From assembly GCA_024637145.1 (NCBI GenBank), contig JAGXFQ010000016.1, positions 53,153 through 117,152 of the forward strand: a stretch of DNA of 64,000 nucleotides, written 5' to 3'. The notes beneath the pieces were generated by a model. The model saw only the letters and a program-made list of their open reading frames with translations, made no database searches and was not told where the DNA came from. Numbering within the stretch: the first letter of the stretch is position 1; every line of letters starts with the position of its first letter. Positions 40,755 through 49,664 of this stretch are shown piece after piece. The position numbers were made by a program, and so were the translations under genes. This DNA is from Desulfobulbaceae bacterium. Its GTDB lineage: Bacteria > Desulfobacterota > Desulfobulbia > Desulfobulbales > SURF-16.

Positions 40755-42776
40755 TTACTGGCCTGAAGGAGTGAAACTCTCCTTCAGGCTTTTTTTTTGT
40801 GCCTTGACCTCAGACAAAGCTCCTGCCGCCTCCTGCCAGCCTGGATCTTTGGCCAGGGCTTCTGTAAAGGCCCTGACGGCCCCCTCCAGATCGCCCTCTT
40901 TTTGGCACGCCGTGCCCAGATTAAACCAGACCTGTTTTGATGCCCCCTTCATACCTGTGGCCCTGGCGAAACAGTCCTTGGCTTCAGGGTATTTACCTTG
41001 CTGCATCAGGGCAGAGCCAATATTGCTGCAAGCCGCCCAGTTTGCCGGAAAGATGGCCAGGGCCTCCTCTGAGATTGCTTGCGCCTTCTGGTATCTGCCC
41101 CCCCGTAAGTAGACAGCGCCCAGATTGGTCATGGCGTTGATATCCAAAGGGTCTCTCTTCAGGCTCACCTTAAAGGCTTTTTCCGCCTGCAGCAGGTTAC
41201 CGCTCTGCATATAGGCCCGGCCCAGATAGGTGAGCAGCTGATGGCGCAGGGGCTGTGCCCGCACCATCTTTTGGCCCATCCTGATGGCTGCGGGCCATTG
41301 CTGTTGGCTTTCCAGCTTGATAAAGCGGGCCAGATAATGGTCCGCTTTGAGCTCATTATAACTGTTCAGGCCCGCCAGAAGACAGAGCAGAGCGGCCAGG
41401 GCGCTGTAGGCCAGGATCTTGGCCGCGGATACCCGGCAATTCCCTGCTTGCGGCGCCCTGGCTGCCAGGAGTCCCAGGTAGAGGGCGGCCATAAAGGGGG
41501 GCAGGCTGCAGGCCATGGGAAAGCTGAAGAGGGCGATCACCAGAAAGGCCAGGAGGCCCGTGAGGGCCAAGGCGGCAATAATTTGTTGCTCTTCATTTTC
41601 CCCCTGCAGGGAGAGTCTGGCCGTTGCCGCGGTCTGCAGGACAAGCCAGCTGAAGAGGCCCAGGCCCACTAGCCCCAGTTCGGCAAGGCCCTGTAAGAGG
41701 TCATTATGGGTGTTGGCTGCCTGTCTGGCCACGGAGAAGCTCTGGTCCTTCAGCACGGCATTATGGTAGCGGGGATAATGATTTTTGAAATTGCCCAGGC
41801 CAACCCCCACCACCAGGTGGTCCCGGGCCATGGCCAGGGTGTTGAGCCACAGAGCAAAGCGCACCTCCCTGCCTGGTTCTTTGACATATGACTGACTCTG
41901 GGCGACACGGGAGACAATATTTCTGTAGCCGGAAAAGGAGGCCCCCTCACCGAGACCGATGAGACAGGCAGCCATCACCAGGCCAAGAAGGATCCCTTTC
42001 TTCTGCTTCTTTGTCAGGCAGAGGAGGCGGTTGCTTTTATGGAAAAGCAGGAAAAAGAGGATAATAAGGGTAAGTTGCGCAACCAGGGCCAGCCAGCTGG
42101 CCCTGGTTTGGGCATAAACCAGAAAGGTTGTCTGCAGGGCCAGGGTTATGGAGAGCAGGTAGACAAATCTCGTTCGTTCCACAAGAAAAAGGATCATGGC
42201 GGCAGGCATGCTCAGCACCACGAAATGGGCCGCCATATTCTTGTTGGCAAAGGTGGCGGCTGGGGGCACGATCTGCGGGATGAGAGAAAGGCGGAACAAG
42301 TGCTGGCCCATGCCGATCACGGCGACGCCAAGACCGGCCAGGGCCAGGGCCCACAATAAGATCTTGGCCCGGGCCGGAGAAAAAAAGAGTTGCAGAGCCA
42401 GGAAAAAGGCAGCTCCGGCCGCCAGCAGGTGGAGAAAACGTTTTATCACCTCATAGGGATTAACGGCATAGCTGAGGCCCACAAAAAACCAGAGCAAAAG
42501 AGCGGCCAGGGGCAGAAGAAGGGGGCTGGTGCGGATCGCAGTCTCTTCCTTAGTACGGTAAGCGCGGAGGAAAAAGAGGGTGAGCAAGATAAAAGTGGTG
42601 ACCTGCAGCCAGGCGGCCTGAGGACGATCGGCAAATTCGCTTAGGCCCGGCAGCAGGACAAAGGGCGCCACCAGCATGACGAGGGCCAAGGCGCGGCACA
42701 GACGGTCAGGCCCGGGAGGGGTCTGGGGTAGTCCGGCTCCGGCTGCGGGTGGGGTATGCTGAGGCTGGTTCATCAT
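40755..42776 (-). CDS. O-antigen ligase (Wzy_C)-type membrane protein fused to TPR domain
   Basis: 673 residues. About 12 membrane helices (~25-440) include the periplasmic-loop motif NTHNDLLQGLAELGLVG with the conserved His of O-antigen ligases and PglL/PilO-type oligosaccharyltransferases. From ~470 on there are TPR units (YLGRAYMQSGNLLQAEKAFK, TNLGAVYLRGGRYQKAQ and two more). The ATG overlaps the platform-protein stop codon. As the last gene of the pilus unit it could transfer lipid-linked glycans to pilin, or serve a surface polysaccharide. The last codons coincide with the pilin terminator hairpin. Confidence 0.78.
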   Translation of the reverse strand: MMNQPQHTPPAAGAGLPQTPPGPDRLCRALALVMLVAPFVLLPGLSEFADRPQAAWLQVTTFILLTLFFLRAYRTKEETAIRTSPLLLPLAALLLWFFVGLSYAVNPYEVIKRFLHLLAAGAAFFLALQLFFSPARAKILLWALALAGLGVAVIGMGQHLFRLSLIPQIVPPAATFANKNMAAHFVVLSMPAAMILFLVERTRFVYLLSITLALQTTFLVYAQTRASWLALVAQLTLIILFFLLFHKSNRLLCLTKKQKKGILLGLVMAACLIGLGEGASFSGYRNIVSRVAQSQSYVKEPGREVRFALWLNTLAMARDHLVVGVGLGNFKNHYPRYHNAVLKDQSFSVARQAANTHNDLLQGLAELGLVGLGLFSWLVLQTAATARLSLQGENEEQQIIAALALTGLLAFLVIALFSFPMACSLPPFMAALYLGLLAARAPQAGNCRVSAAKILAYSALAALLCLLAGLNSYNELKADHYLARFIKLESQQQWPAAIRMGQKMVRAQPLRHQLLTYLGRAYMQSGNLLQAEKAFKVSLKRDPLDINAMTNLGAVYLRGGRYQKAQAISEEALAIFPANWAACSNIGSALMQQGKYPEAKDCFARATGMKGASKQVWFNLGTACQKEGDLEGAVRAFTEALAKDPGWQEAAGALSEVKAQKKSLKESFTPSGQ
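40761..40798 (+). terminator. Intrinsic terminator of the pilin gene
   Basis: GCCTGAAGGAG (40761-40771) and CTCCTTCAGGC (40779-40789) pair perfectly with a 7-base loop, followed by nine T. The same bases encode the final residues of the convergent ligase gene. Confidence 0.93.
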
Positions 42777-44011
42777 CCCCCCCGCATCACCTCCATCATC
42801 GACCACATGGGGGTGAAGATGGCCAGGGCGATGAAGCCCACCATGATGCCCATGAAGATCAGCAGGATGGGCTCGATGAGGGTGGCGAGATTTTTGATGG
42901 TGTAGTCGGTCTCCAGGTCATAATAGTCGGCGACCTTGTCCATCATCTCGTCAATGCGGCCCGATTCCACGCCCACACTCACCATCTGGGTCACCATCTC
43001 CGGAAAGAGGGGCTGCCGGGACATGGCATCATCCAGGGCGACTCCCTCTTCCACCTCGGCGGCGATCTCCGCCAGCTGGTCGCGGAGGAGGAGATTTTCC
43101 AGGGCCGCCGACGACAGGTCCAGGGTCTTGATGATATCAATGCCGCTTCTGGTCAGCACGGCAAAGACGCGGCTGAACCGGGCCATGTAGATCTTGGTGT
43201 AGAGGTCGGCAAAGACCGGCAGGCGCATGATGAGGGCGTCGCGCAGATGGACAAATTCCCGGTACTGCAACCCCATCCGGTAGAGCAGGATCATGCCGAT
43301 CACCAAAGCGATAATCAGGATATGGTACTGGGCACTGAAATTACTGATGGTGATAAGGAGTCGGGTGGCAAAGGGCAGCTCAACCCTGGAGGCGGTAAAA
43401 AGGGCCACAAACTTCGGCACCACATAGCTCATCAGAAAGAAGGTGGCGGAAAAGAGGGCGACGATGACGATTTTTGGGTAACGGGTGGCGGCCTTGATCC
43501 GTTCCTGGATCGCCTTCTCGTTTTCCAGGAGATCGGCCATATAGAGAAAAGAGGTGTCCAGGCTGCCCGACTCCTCACCCACCCGGATAATATTGCGGTA
43601 GAGGACGGAAAAAAACTTGGGCTGTTTCTCAAAGGCATCGCCGAGACTTTCGCCCTGTTCGATATCGGTGCGGATGGTGACAAGTACCTGGTGCAGAAGG
43701 GGATTGGAAACCTGTTTGGCGAGGATGGTAAGGGTGCGCAGCATATCAATGCCGGCCCCAAGCAGGGTGGAGCATTGCCGGCAGAAGAGGATATGGTCCT
43801 CCAGGGTGATGCCCTGCCATTTCTGGAGGAGAGAGATCTTTCTCTCCGCCGGGGCGCTGGCGCCGGCGAGCTCCTCGGTGGCCATGATGCGGACCGGGGT
43901 CAGGTGCTGGCTCTGCAGCCACTTCTCCACATCCCGGACCAGCTCGGCCTGATGGACGCCCTGCTGGGCAAGGCCGCGGCCATCAATGGCCTCATAATAA
44001 AAGGCAGCCAT
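42773..44011 (-). CDS. mshG: Type IV pilus inner-membrane platform protein (GspF/MshG family)
   Basis: 412 residues. Two T2SF repeats: the first with CRQCSTLLGAGIDMLRTL and ESGSLDTSFLYMADLL, the second with FSRVFAVLTRSGIDIIKTL and ESGRIDEMMDKVADYYD. Three membrane helices, at ~190-210, ~242-262 and near the C-terminus (EPILLIFMGIMVGFIALAIF). It anchors the assembly ATPase at the membrane. It starts 2 bases after the stop of the ATPase gene and overlaps the ligase start, so all three are cotranscribed. Confidence 0.88.
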   Translation of the reverse strand: MAAFYYEAIDGRGLAQQGVHQAELVRDVEKWLQSQHLTPVRIMATEELAGASAPAERKISLLQKWQGITLEDHILFCRQCSTLLGAGIDMLRTLTILAKQVSNPLLHQVLVTIRTDIEQGESLGDAFEKQPKFFSVLYRNIIRVGEESGSLDTSFLYMADLLENEKAIQERIKAATRYPKIVIVALFSATFFLMSYVVPKFVALFTASRVELPFATRLLITISNFSAQYHILIIALVIGMILLYRMGLQYREFVHLRDALIMRLPVFADLYTKIYMARFSRVFAVLTRSGIDIIKTLDLSSAALENLLLRDQLAEIAAEVEEGVALDDAMSRQPLFPEMVTQMVSVGVESGRIDEMMDKVADYYDLETDYTIKNLATLIEPILLIFMGIMVGFIALAIFTPMWSMMEVMRGG

Positions 44012-44013
44012 AA

Positions 44014-45645
44014 TTACTCTTTATGCCCCAGGGAGAGGCGCAGCACTTCGTCCAGGGAAGTGGTGCCGGCCACCACCTTGGCCAGGCCGGCCTGGCGGAG
44101 ATTCTGGAAACCTTCCAGGGCGGCCTGGCGGGCGATCTCATGGGAGGATGCCTGTTCCATGATCATCTTTTCGATGACCTTGGAGAGCTCAAGGAGTTCA
44201 TAGATGGCTATGCGGCCCCGATAGCCGGTATCTTCACAGTGGGGGCAGCCCTTGGCCCCGTAAATGAGGAGTTCATCTTCGGGGAGCCAGTGGAAAAGCT
44301 CGGCCAGGGCAGGGGTGATCTCCACGGTCTCTTTGCAGTGCGGGCAGAGGCGCCTGGGCAGGCGCTGGGCCAGAACCAGGCCCAGAGAGGAGGCGATTAA
44401 AAAGGGTGGGATCTTCATGTCAAGGAGACGGGCCACGGCCCCGCAGGAATCGTTGGTATGCAGAGTGGAGAGAACCAGGTGGCCGGTCAGGGCGGCCTGG
44501 ATGGCGATCTCGGCGGTCTCCACATCCCTGATCTCGCCGATCATGATAATATCCGGGTCCTGGCGGAGGATGGAGCGCAGGGCCGAGACAAAGGTGAGGT
44601 TGGCCTTGATGTTGACCTGGACCTGATTGACCCCGGCCAGGTCATATTCCACCGGATCTTCCACGGTGATGATGTTTTTGCCGGGGCTGTTTATCTTGTT
44701 GAGGGCACCGTAGAGGGTGGTGGTCTTACCGCTACCGGTGGGGCCGGTGACCAGGATGATCTCATGGGGCATGGCCAGATGGTGCCGGAAGATTTTTTCC
44801 TGCTCAGGTTCAAAACCAAGATCGGCAAGGTCAATTTTCACCTTGCTCTTATCCAGCAGACGCATGACCACTTTCTCGCCGTTGCGCAGGGGCAGAATGG
44901 AGACCCTGATGTCAAACTCCTTGCCGGAGATGGGGATTTCAATACGGCCGTCCTGGGGCTTGCGCCGCTCGCCGATATCGAGCTGGCTCATGATTTTGAT
45001 GCGGGAAATCAGATTGGGATGCATCTCCAGGGAATAGGTGCGGATATTCCGCAGAATTCCGTCGACCCGGCAGCGGACCCGCACCTCTTGGACATCCGGC
45101 TCAATATGGATATCACTGGCCTCTGCCCGCACCGCCTGGAGGAGGATGTCGTTGATGGCGGCCACGGCCTCACTTTCTTCACCTTCCCCCGACAAGCTGG
45201 AACCGGGCCTGGTCGCTATGCCGCCATATTGCTGGTCAATGGCCGTGTTCAGCAGGGATTCCATGGCCACACAAGGCACCAGGACGCCCTTGATGTGGTG
45301 GGCGGCGGCATCAATGGCGAAGATATTGAGGGGGTCGGCCAGGGCCACCAGGATTTCACCCGGCCTCTTGCCAATGGCCAGCAATTTGTTTTTGCGGGCC
45401 ACGGATTCGGGGATAATAGCGACTATCTCAGGGTCGAGAACAATTTTGTTCAAGTCCACAAAGGGGATCTGCAGCTGGCGCGACAGGGTATGGGCCACTG
45501 CCTCTTCTGTTACAAAGCCCAGGTCGATGAGGGCCTGTCCCAGTTTGATATCGTTTTCCCGGCCGAATTTCAGGGCCTGTGCCAGCTGGGCACCGGTGAT
45601 GAGGCCGCCATCGACTAATATGTCGCCAAAACGTTTTTTTACCAT
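44014..45645 (-). CDS. mshE: Pilus assembly ATPase MshE with c-di-GMP-type MshEN domain
   Basis: 543 residues. The N-terminal domain contains two 24-residue motifs (5-28 and 34-57) of the form RxGxxLxxxG...QLxxAL joined by exactly five residues, the c-di-GMP-binding MshEN arrangement. The C-terminal ATPase has GPTGSGKTTTLYGAL, the Asp box EDPVEYDL, Walker B MIGEIRDVETAE and the four-Cys zinc loop CPHCKE...CPHCEDTG. It powers pilus extension. The first motif ends in Gly where the consensus has Gln, so binding needs testing. The order mshE-mshG follows the MSHA locus. Confidence 0.9.
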   Translation of the reverse strand: MVKKRFGDILVDGGLITGAQLAQALKFGRENDIKLGQALIDLGFVTEEAVAHTLSRQLQIPFVDLNKIVLDPEIVAIIPESVARKNKLLAIGKRPGEILVALADPLNIFAIDAAAHHIKGVLVPCVAMESLLNTAIDQQYGGIATRPGSSLSGEGEESEAVAAINDILLQAVRAEASDIHIEPDVQEVRVRCRVDGILRNIRTYSLEMHPNLISRIKIMSQLDIGERRKPQDGRIEIPISGKEFDIRVSILPLRNGEKVVMRLLDKSKVKIDLADLGFEPEQEKIFRHHLAMPHEIILVTGPTGSGKTTTLYGALNKINSPGKNIITVEDPVEYDLAGVNQVQVNIKANLTFVSALRSILRQDPDIIMIGEIRDVETAEIAIQAALTGHLVLSTLHTNDSCGAVARLLDMKIPPFLIASSLGLVLAQRLPRRLCPHCKETVEITPALAELFHWLPEDELLIYGAKGCPHCEDTGYRGRIAIYELLELSKVIEKMIMEQASSHEIARQAALEGFQNLRQAGLAKVVAGTTSLDEVLRLSLGHKE

Positions 45646-45674
45646 GGTCTATAAGGTGCCTGAAGAGAGATGGA

Positions 45675-46532
45675 TCATGCCGATGCCTTGCGCAGAGTAC
45701 CCCAAAAGGTGAGGAGAGGCTTCATATCCAGGGATTCCACGGCATCTTTTATATTTTCTTTGTCAATATATTGCTGTTGGCCGGCATAGGCCATGAGCAG
45801 GGTCCGCGACATGAGTTTGTTAACCAGCCGGGGGGTGCCGTTGGTATAGCGATGAATCATCTTGGTGATGCCGGCCGCCGGAGTCAGGTCCGGGCGGCCC
45901 ACCCGGTTGAGCCGGAAGTTGATATAGGCTGCCATTTCAGCTCGGGAGAGGGGCAGCAGGGTCTCGGAAATAGTGATCCGTTGCCGCAGCTGGCGCAGGG
46001 AGGGTTTGTAGATCTTCGCCTTCAGTTCAGGCTGGCCCACCAGTAGGATCTGCAGCAGTTTCCGCTTGTCGGTCTCAAAATTTGACAAAAGGCGCAGCTG
46101 CTCAATGGACTCCTCCGGCAGATTCTGGGCCTCGTCTATGATGACCAGCAGCCGTTTGCCCAGGGGATTGCGGCTGACCAGATAGTCATAGATCTTTTGA
46201 AAGAGGGCCGGGGCGGGCAGGGTGTTGGCGTCATGCTCCACCACGTCGAGATCCTGCAGGATGGCAAAGAGCAGCTCCCGTGGTGAAAGCTGGGGGGAGA
46301 TGATATAGGCCGTCTCATAGTGGCTGTGCAGATACGAACTCAGCTTGCGCAGCAACATGGTCTTGCCCGTGCCCACCTCGCCATAGATCATCAGAAAGCC
46401 CTCCCCGGAATCGAGACCGTAGCGGACCACTTCGGTCACCGCCGAGTGGGAGCGGGAGGGAAAATAGAAATCACGATCCGGGGTGAGCCGAAACGGCTCT
46501 TCCTCTATGCCAAAAAATCTCAGGTGGTTCAT
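45675..46532 (-). CDS. mshM: ExeA/MshM-type AAA ATPase
   Basis: 285 residues from ATG 46532, giving the family start MNHLRFFGIEEEPFRLTPD. Walker A GEVGTGKT (51-58), Walker B LLVIIDEAQNLP, and the lid segment TNGTPRLVNKLMSRTLLMAY. No membrane helix or peptidoglycan domain. MshM sits in all MSHA loci and is thought to help localise or assemble the secretin. An upstream in-frame GTG gives a seven-residue longer form with poor ribosome spacing. Confidence 0.85.
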   Translation of the reverse strand: MNHLRFFGIEEEPFRLTPDRDFYFPSRSHSAVTEVVRYGLDSGEGFLMIYGEVGTGKTMLLRKLSSYLHSHYETAYIISPQLSPRELLFAILQDLDVVEHDANTLPAPALFQKIYDYLVSRNPLGKRLLVIIDEAQNLPEESIEQLRLLSNFETDKRKLLQILLVGQPELKAKIYKPSLRQLRQRITISETLLPLSRAEMAAYINFRLNRVGRPDLTPAAGITKMIHRYTNGTPRLVNKLMSRTLLMAYAGQQQYIDKENIKDAVESLDMKPLLTFWGTLRKASA

Positions 46533-46572
46533 GGCCAATTTTTTACAGTACACTCCTTGCTTCTTTTAGTGC

Positions 46573-47943
46573 TCAATCTGCGCGCTTTTTAAAGGTTGCC
46601 GGCAGAAATTCTTTATGCACATCCTTACTCAGGGCCTCATCCACCAGGGCGTCCTGCTCCTTGGCGTGGCCGGCAATCTGCTCCATGGAAATAATGGTGG
46701 GGGTGAGAAAAATCATCAGTTCGTAATTTTCCAGGGTCCGTTCTTTATTTTTGAAGAGGTTGCCCAGGATGGGTAGGGAGGAGAGACCCGGGACCCGCCC
46801 CTTGCCGATATCATCGCCGCTGACATGGATGCCGCCGATAACCACCGTGACTTTGTCTTCCAGGAAGAGATTGGTGGAGATTTCCTGGCGGTTGATGAGG
46901 GGCTCGCCCCCCACGGCAGATGACTGGTCGATACTGTCGTTGGTGACATCCACATCAAGGTTGACAAAGACATTCTTGATGATCTTCGGGGTCACCTTGA
47001 GGCTGAGGTTGGCCTCTCTGAACTCGGTGTTGATCATGTCATTGGTCTGCGAGGTGTAGGGCACTTCCTTGCCTTGTTTTATTTCCGCCTCGTGGCCGTC
47101 CAGCACCAGCAGGGAAGGGGTGGAGAGGACATGGAGCAGGTTGTCCTGGGCCATGGCCTGCAGATCGATATTGAGGTTGACGTTATCCCAGATAAAACCG
47201 ATGTTCATGGCCGAAGTTGCGGCAGATATGCCAAGATCAGCAACGGCATCGCCGGTAATGGTCACTGGCGTGCCGTTTTTCCAGCCGGCGGTAATGGGGT
47301 GGTTGAAGTTGTCGGCCCCCCATTTGATTCCCAGTTGCTCGCGTCCTTCCTTGCTCACCACCACTATCCGGGCCTTGATATGGATCTGGGGGATGGGTTT
47401 GTCAATCTGGGCCAGCATGGCCTTTATCTCCTCGACATTGCCCTCCTGGTCCTTAATGATCAGGCAACTGTCATTATTGGTGGCAGTGATCATACCCTGG
47501 TCGCTGAGGAGGTGATCAAGTTGGCTCTTTAGTTTGCTGCTGTTGCCGTAATCAGTGCAGATTCGGGCGGTTACAATCCCTTTGCGGGCCTTTTTGTAGG
47601 CCTCATCCGTTTCGACAAAAATGGCACTCTGGGTCTCTGAATAGTGGAGATTCTTGGCCGCAATGACCAGTTCGAAGACATCGTAGAGGGAGACCTGAGC
47701 CATTTCAAAGGAAATGGTGTCCTTGATGGAGTCGGCAACATAAATATTGATACCCGCCTGTCTGCCCACGGCCCGCAGCAGGGTGGCCACCTCGAGATTT
47801 TCGCATTGCAGGGTGGCGGGATAGTCGCGCAGCTTCTCCACCAGCTGAGAGGCCTGCGCTCCCTTGGCCAGGGGCAACAAGGCAAAGAGAAAAAGGATAA
47901 AAAGGCAGGTGCCGCGAAAAGAATGGTGCTTATCAGGTGTCAT
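46573..47943 (-). CDS. mshL: Secretin of the MSHA-like pilus (MshL family)
   Basis: 456 residues from ATG 47943. A signal peptide (TCLFILFLFALLPLAKGAQA) precedes an STN-like domain (~35-110), an N1-type repeat (~130-190) and the secretin beta-barrel domain. The latter includes EVPYTSQTND, GGIHVSGDDIGKGRVPG and the closing LSSLPILGNLFKNKE. It forms the outer-membrane channel for the pilus. It starts inside the preceding gene with an 11-base overlap. The short N-terminal part agrees with MshL rather than PilQ. Confidence 0.87.
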   Translation of the reverse strand: MTPDKHHSFRGTCLFILFLFALLPLAKGAQASQLVEKLRDYPATLQCENLEVATLLRAVGRQAGINIYVADSIKDTISFEMAQVSLYDVFELVIAAKNLHYSETQSAIFVETDEAYKKARKGIVTARICTDYGNSSKLKSQLDHLLSDQGMITATNNDSCLIIKDQEGNVEEIKAMLAQIDKPIPQIHIKARIVVVSKEGREQLGIKWGADNFNHPITAGWKNGTPVTITGDAVADLGISAATSAMNIGFIWDNVNLNIDLQAMAQDNLLHVLSTPSLLVLDGHEAEIKQGKEVPYTSQTNDMINTEFREANLSLKVTPKIIKNVFVNLDVDVTNDSIDQSSAVGGEPLINRQEISTNLFLEDKVTVVIGGIHVSGDDIGKGRVPGLSSLPILGNLFKNKERTLENYELMIFLTPTIISMEQIAGHAKEQDALVDEALSKDVHKEFLPATFKKRAD

Positions 47944-48412
47944 CAGAGGTTCCCTTGGCGTCTGGCTGTTGGCCAAAATCGATGTCTAAGGTATCAAACT
48001 GCATGGTGTGCGTTCGGCTGTTTTTGGAGAGCAAGACCTTGGTCTGGCTAATATGGGTGATCAGGGCCCCCTCTACCATGTCGCCAACAGCCACAAGCTG
48101 GCCGTTAATGACGGCCTGGGGCTTTGCTGGGCTCCAGATAATAGCCTGCAGGGTAAAATCAACGAAGATGTCCTGCTCGGCCTCTGTGATCTGACGGAGC
48201 CGGAGACGATGGGTGGTAGGCCAGTTAAAGGGATCCCTCTCCGGGGTCTGACTGGTGGTCACCAGGGGGGAGGGAGGCAGTTCCACCATCTTGTAATGCG
48301 GTTCTGACTCGGCAAGGGCAACCGTCTGGGTTGGCAGGAAGTGGCTGAGAGCGGCGGCAAGGATGATAGCCAGCCCCTGTTTTTTCTGGAAAAAAGGTCT
48401 CCTAAAAGCCAT
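47933..48412 (-). CDS. MshK/PilP-like pilus assembly protein
   Basis: 159 residues from ATG 48412, which overlaps the preceding gene. An N-terminal hydrophobic segment (LAIILAAALSHFLP) acts as signal or anchor. A Pro-rich linker leads to a small beta domain with ERDPFNWP, LQAIIWSPAKPQAVINGQ and GDMVEGALITHISQTKVLL. That is the GspC/PilP homology-region fold that links inner-membrane proteins to the secretin. Position directly before mshL matches MshK. The name rests on position and fold more than on sequence. Confidence 0.7.
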   Translation of the reverse strand: MAFRRPFFQKKQGLAIILAAALSHFLPTQTVALAESEPHYKMVELPPSPLVTTSQTPERDPFNWPTTHRLRLRQITEAEQDIFVDFTLQAIIWSPAKPQAVINGQLVAVGDMVEGALITHISQTKVLLSKNSRTHTMQFDTLDIDFGQQPDAKGTSDDT

Positions 48413-49061
48413 GATTGACCTCCAGCCGGCCGACATCTATTTGGAAAGATACCGGTGCCTTGTCAGCAGGATCATCGGCATGGATGAGCAGTTCAATCTT
48501 GTCCAGAAACCCTATTTCCGGGCTGGTTTCCAAAAAGCAAAGATAGGGAAAAATATTTTCAAAATAACTCCTGCCCTCCAAGTGAACGGGGAAAAGGGTG
48601 AAGCCGTCAAGAGACCGGGGCTCCAGCTGGCTCATCTTCAAAAGGTCTGGTTGGATGTCCACCGGCGCTGAGCTGGTCAAAGTGAAAATGACCTGATGAA
48701 AGCGGTCATCATCCCCCTGTTTTTGCCATTGTTCACGAAGCAGTTCTTCCTGCAGGGTAAGAACTGCCAGGGTCTGCTCTTTTTTGCTGATATCCTGAGC
48801 CATTTTCTGGAGATGGCCGGCCAGCAGGTCGGTCTGGCCGGCAGTTGAGCGGCTCTGAATTTCTTGAATATGGCTTTGCCTTTGGGTGATGGTCTCCTGG
48901 CGGGGGGTGATAAAAAGTGCAGAGGCCCCATAGGCGAGGACCAGCCCGATAATCAGAATAAGAACCAGTTGACGCACCTGCAGGGCAAGTTCCGGATCGG
49001 CCCGCATGAGGTGGTAGGCCTTCTTAAGGGCTGCTGGTATCTCTTTTGCTTTAAACTTCAT
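48402..49061 (-). CDS. PilO/MshJ-like inner-membrane assembly protein
   Basis: 219 residues. One membrane helix (LVLILIIGLVLAYGASALFI, ~32-51), then a long coiled coil (~55-115) and a ferredoxin-like domain with VDIQPDLLKMSQLEPRS and FPVHLEGRSYFENIFPYLCFLE. This is the PilO/GspM architecture that pairs with PilN. Its start is 33 bases after the PilN-like stop. MshJ is the corresponding MSHA name. Confidence 0.75.
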   Translation of the reverse strand: MKFKAKEIPAALKKAYHLMRADPELALQVRQLVLILIIGLVLAYGASALFITPRQETITQRQSHIQEIQSRSTAGQTDLLAGHLQKMAQDISKKEQTLAVLTLQEELLREQWQKQGDDDRFHQVIFTLTSSAPVDIQPDLLKMSQLEPRSLDGFTLFPVHLEGRSYFENIFPYLCFLETSPEIGFLDKIELLIHADDPADKAPVSFQIDVGRLEVNHGF

Positions 49062-49094
49062 AATAGTATCTGCTTGCCACCAAGGCTTCTCTAC

Positions 49095-49652
49095 TCAGAC
49101 CAGCTTGAGAAGAATGGTGAATTGAATCCGTTCCTGGTTGTTGTCGCCTGCCCGGTCCGTAACGGAAAGGGATACCCTCTTGAAAACAGGAAGGTCCTGC
49201 ATGTTTCTCATGAACCGGATCAGATCATCATAATCTAGGGCGGTCCCCTGTAGGGTGCCTTCGGCACCGGCGAAGGAGATTGCCCGGCAGCGAATGGTCT
49301 CGGGCAGCAGGGAGGCAATCAGGCTCAGTGGTTGGCTGAATTTCTTTTTCTGGCCGCTGATTTTTGAGAGTCTGGCCACCGTCGCTGTTTTTTGGTCAAT
49401 GGCCGCTTCTTTTGCCAGGAGATTCTTCTTCAAGTCGGCAATTTGATCGTTTAACTCGGTGGCCTGGCTCGCCTGCTCTTCAATATGGGCGATCGTGTTG
49501 TTCAAGGCGGTCAAGTGGCTGTTTAAAATCTGGACCCACAGGAAAAAGAGAACAACAAGGAACAGCACCAGGGTGCCGAAGATGAAAGGAATAAGCCGTT
49601 TTACCTTTTCAGCTAAGGGCTTTTGCGGAACCAGATTTAGACGTTGTTGCAT
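49095..49652 (-). CDS. PilN-like inner-membrane assembly protein
   Basis: 185 residues. The N-terminus MQQRLNLVPQKP is the cytoplasmic PilN-type peptide that binds the PilM-like ATPase-fold protein. A membrane helix (PFIFGTLVLFLVVLFFLWVQI) follows, then a coiled coil and a small domain with PETIRCRAISFAGAEGTLQG. It should bridge the cytoplasmic protein encoded just upstream to the periplasmic frame. Confidence 0.78.
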   Translation of the reverse strand: MQQRLNLVPQKPLAEKVKRLIPFIFGTLVLFLVVLFFLWVQILNSHLTALNNTIAHIEEQASQATELNDQIADLKKNLLAKEAAIDQKTATVARLSKISGQKKKFSQPLSLIASLLPETIRCRAISFAGAEGTLQGTALDYDDLIRFMRNMQDLPVFKRVSLSVTDRAGDNNQERIQFTILLKLV

Positions 49653-49664
49653 GATCTGTTTCCC

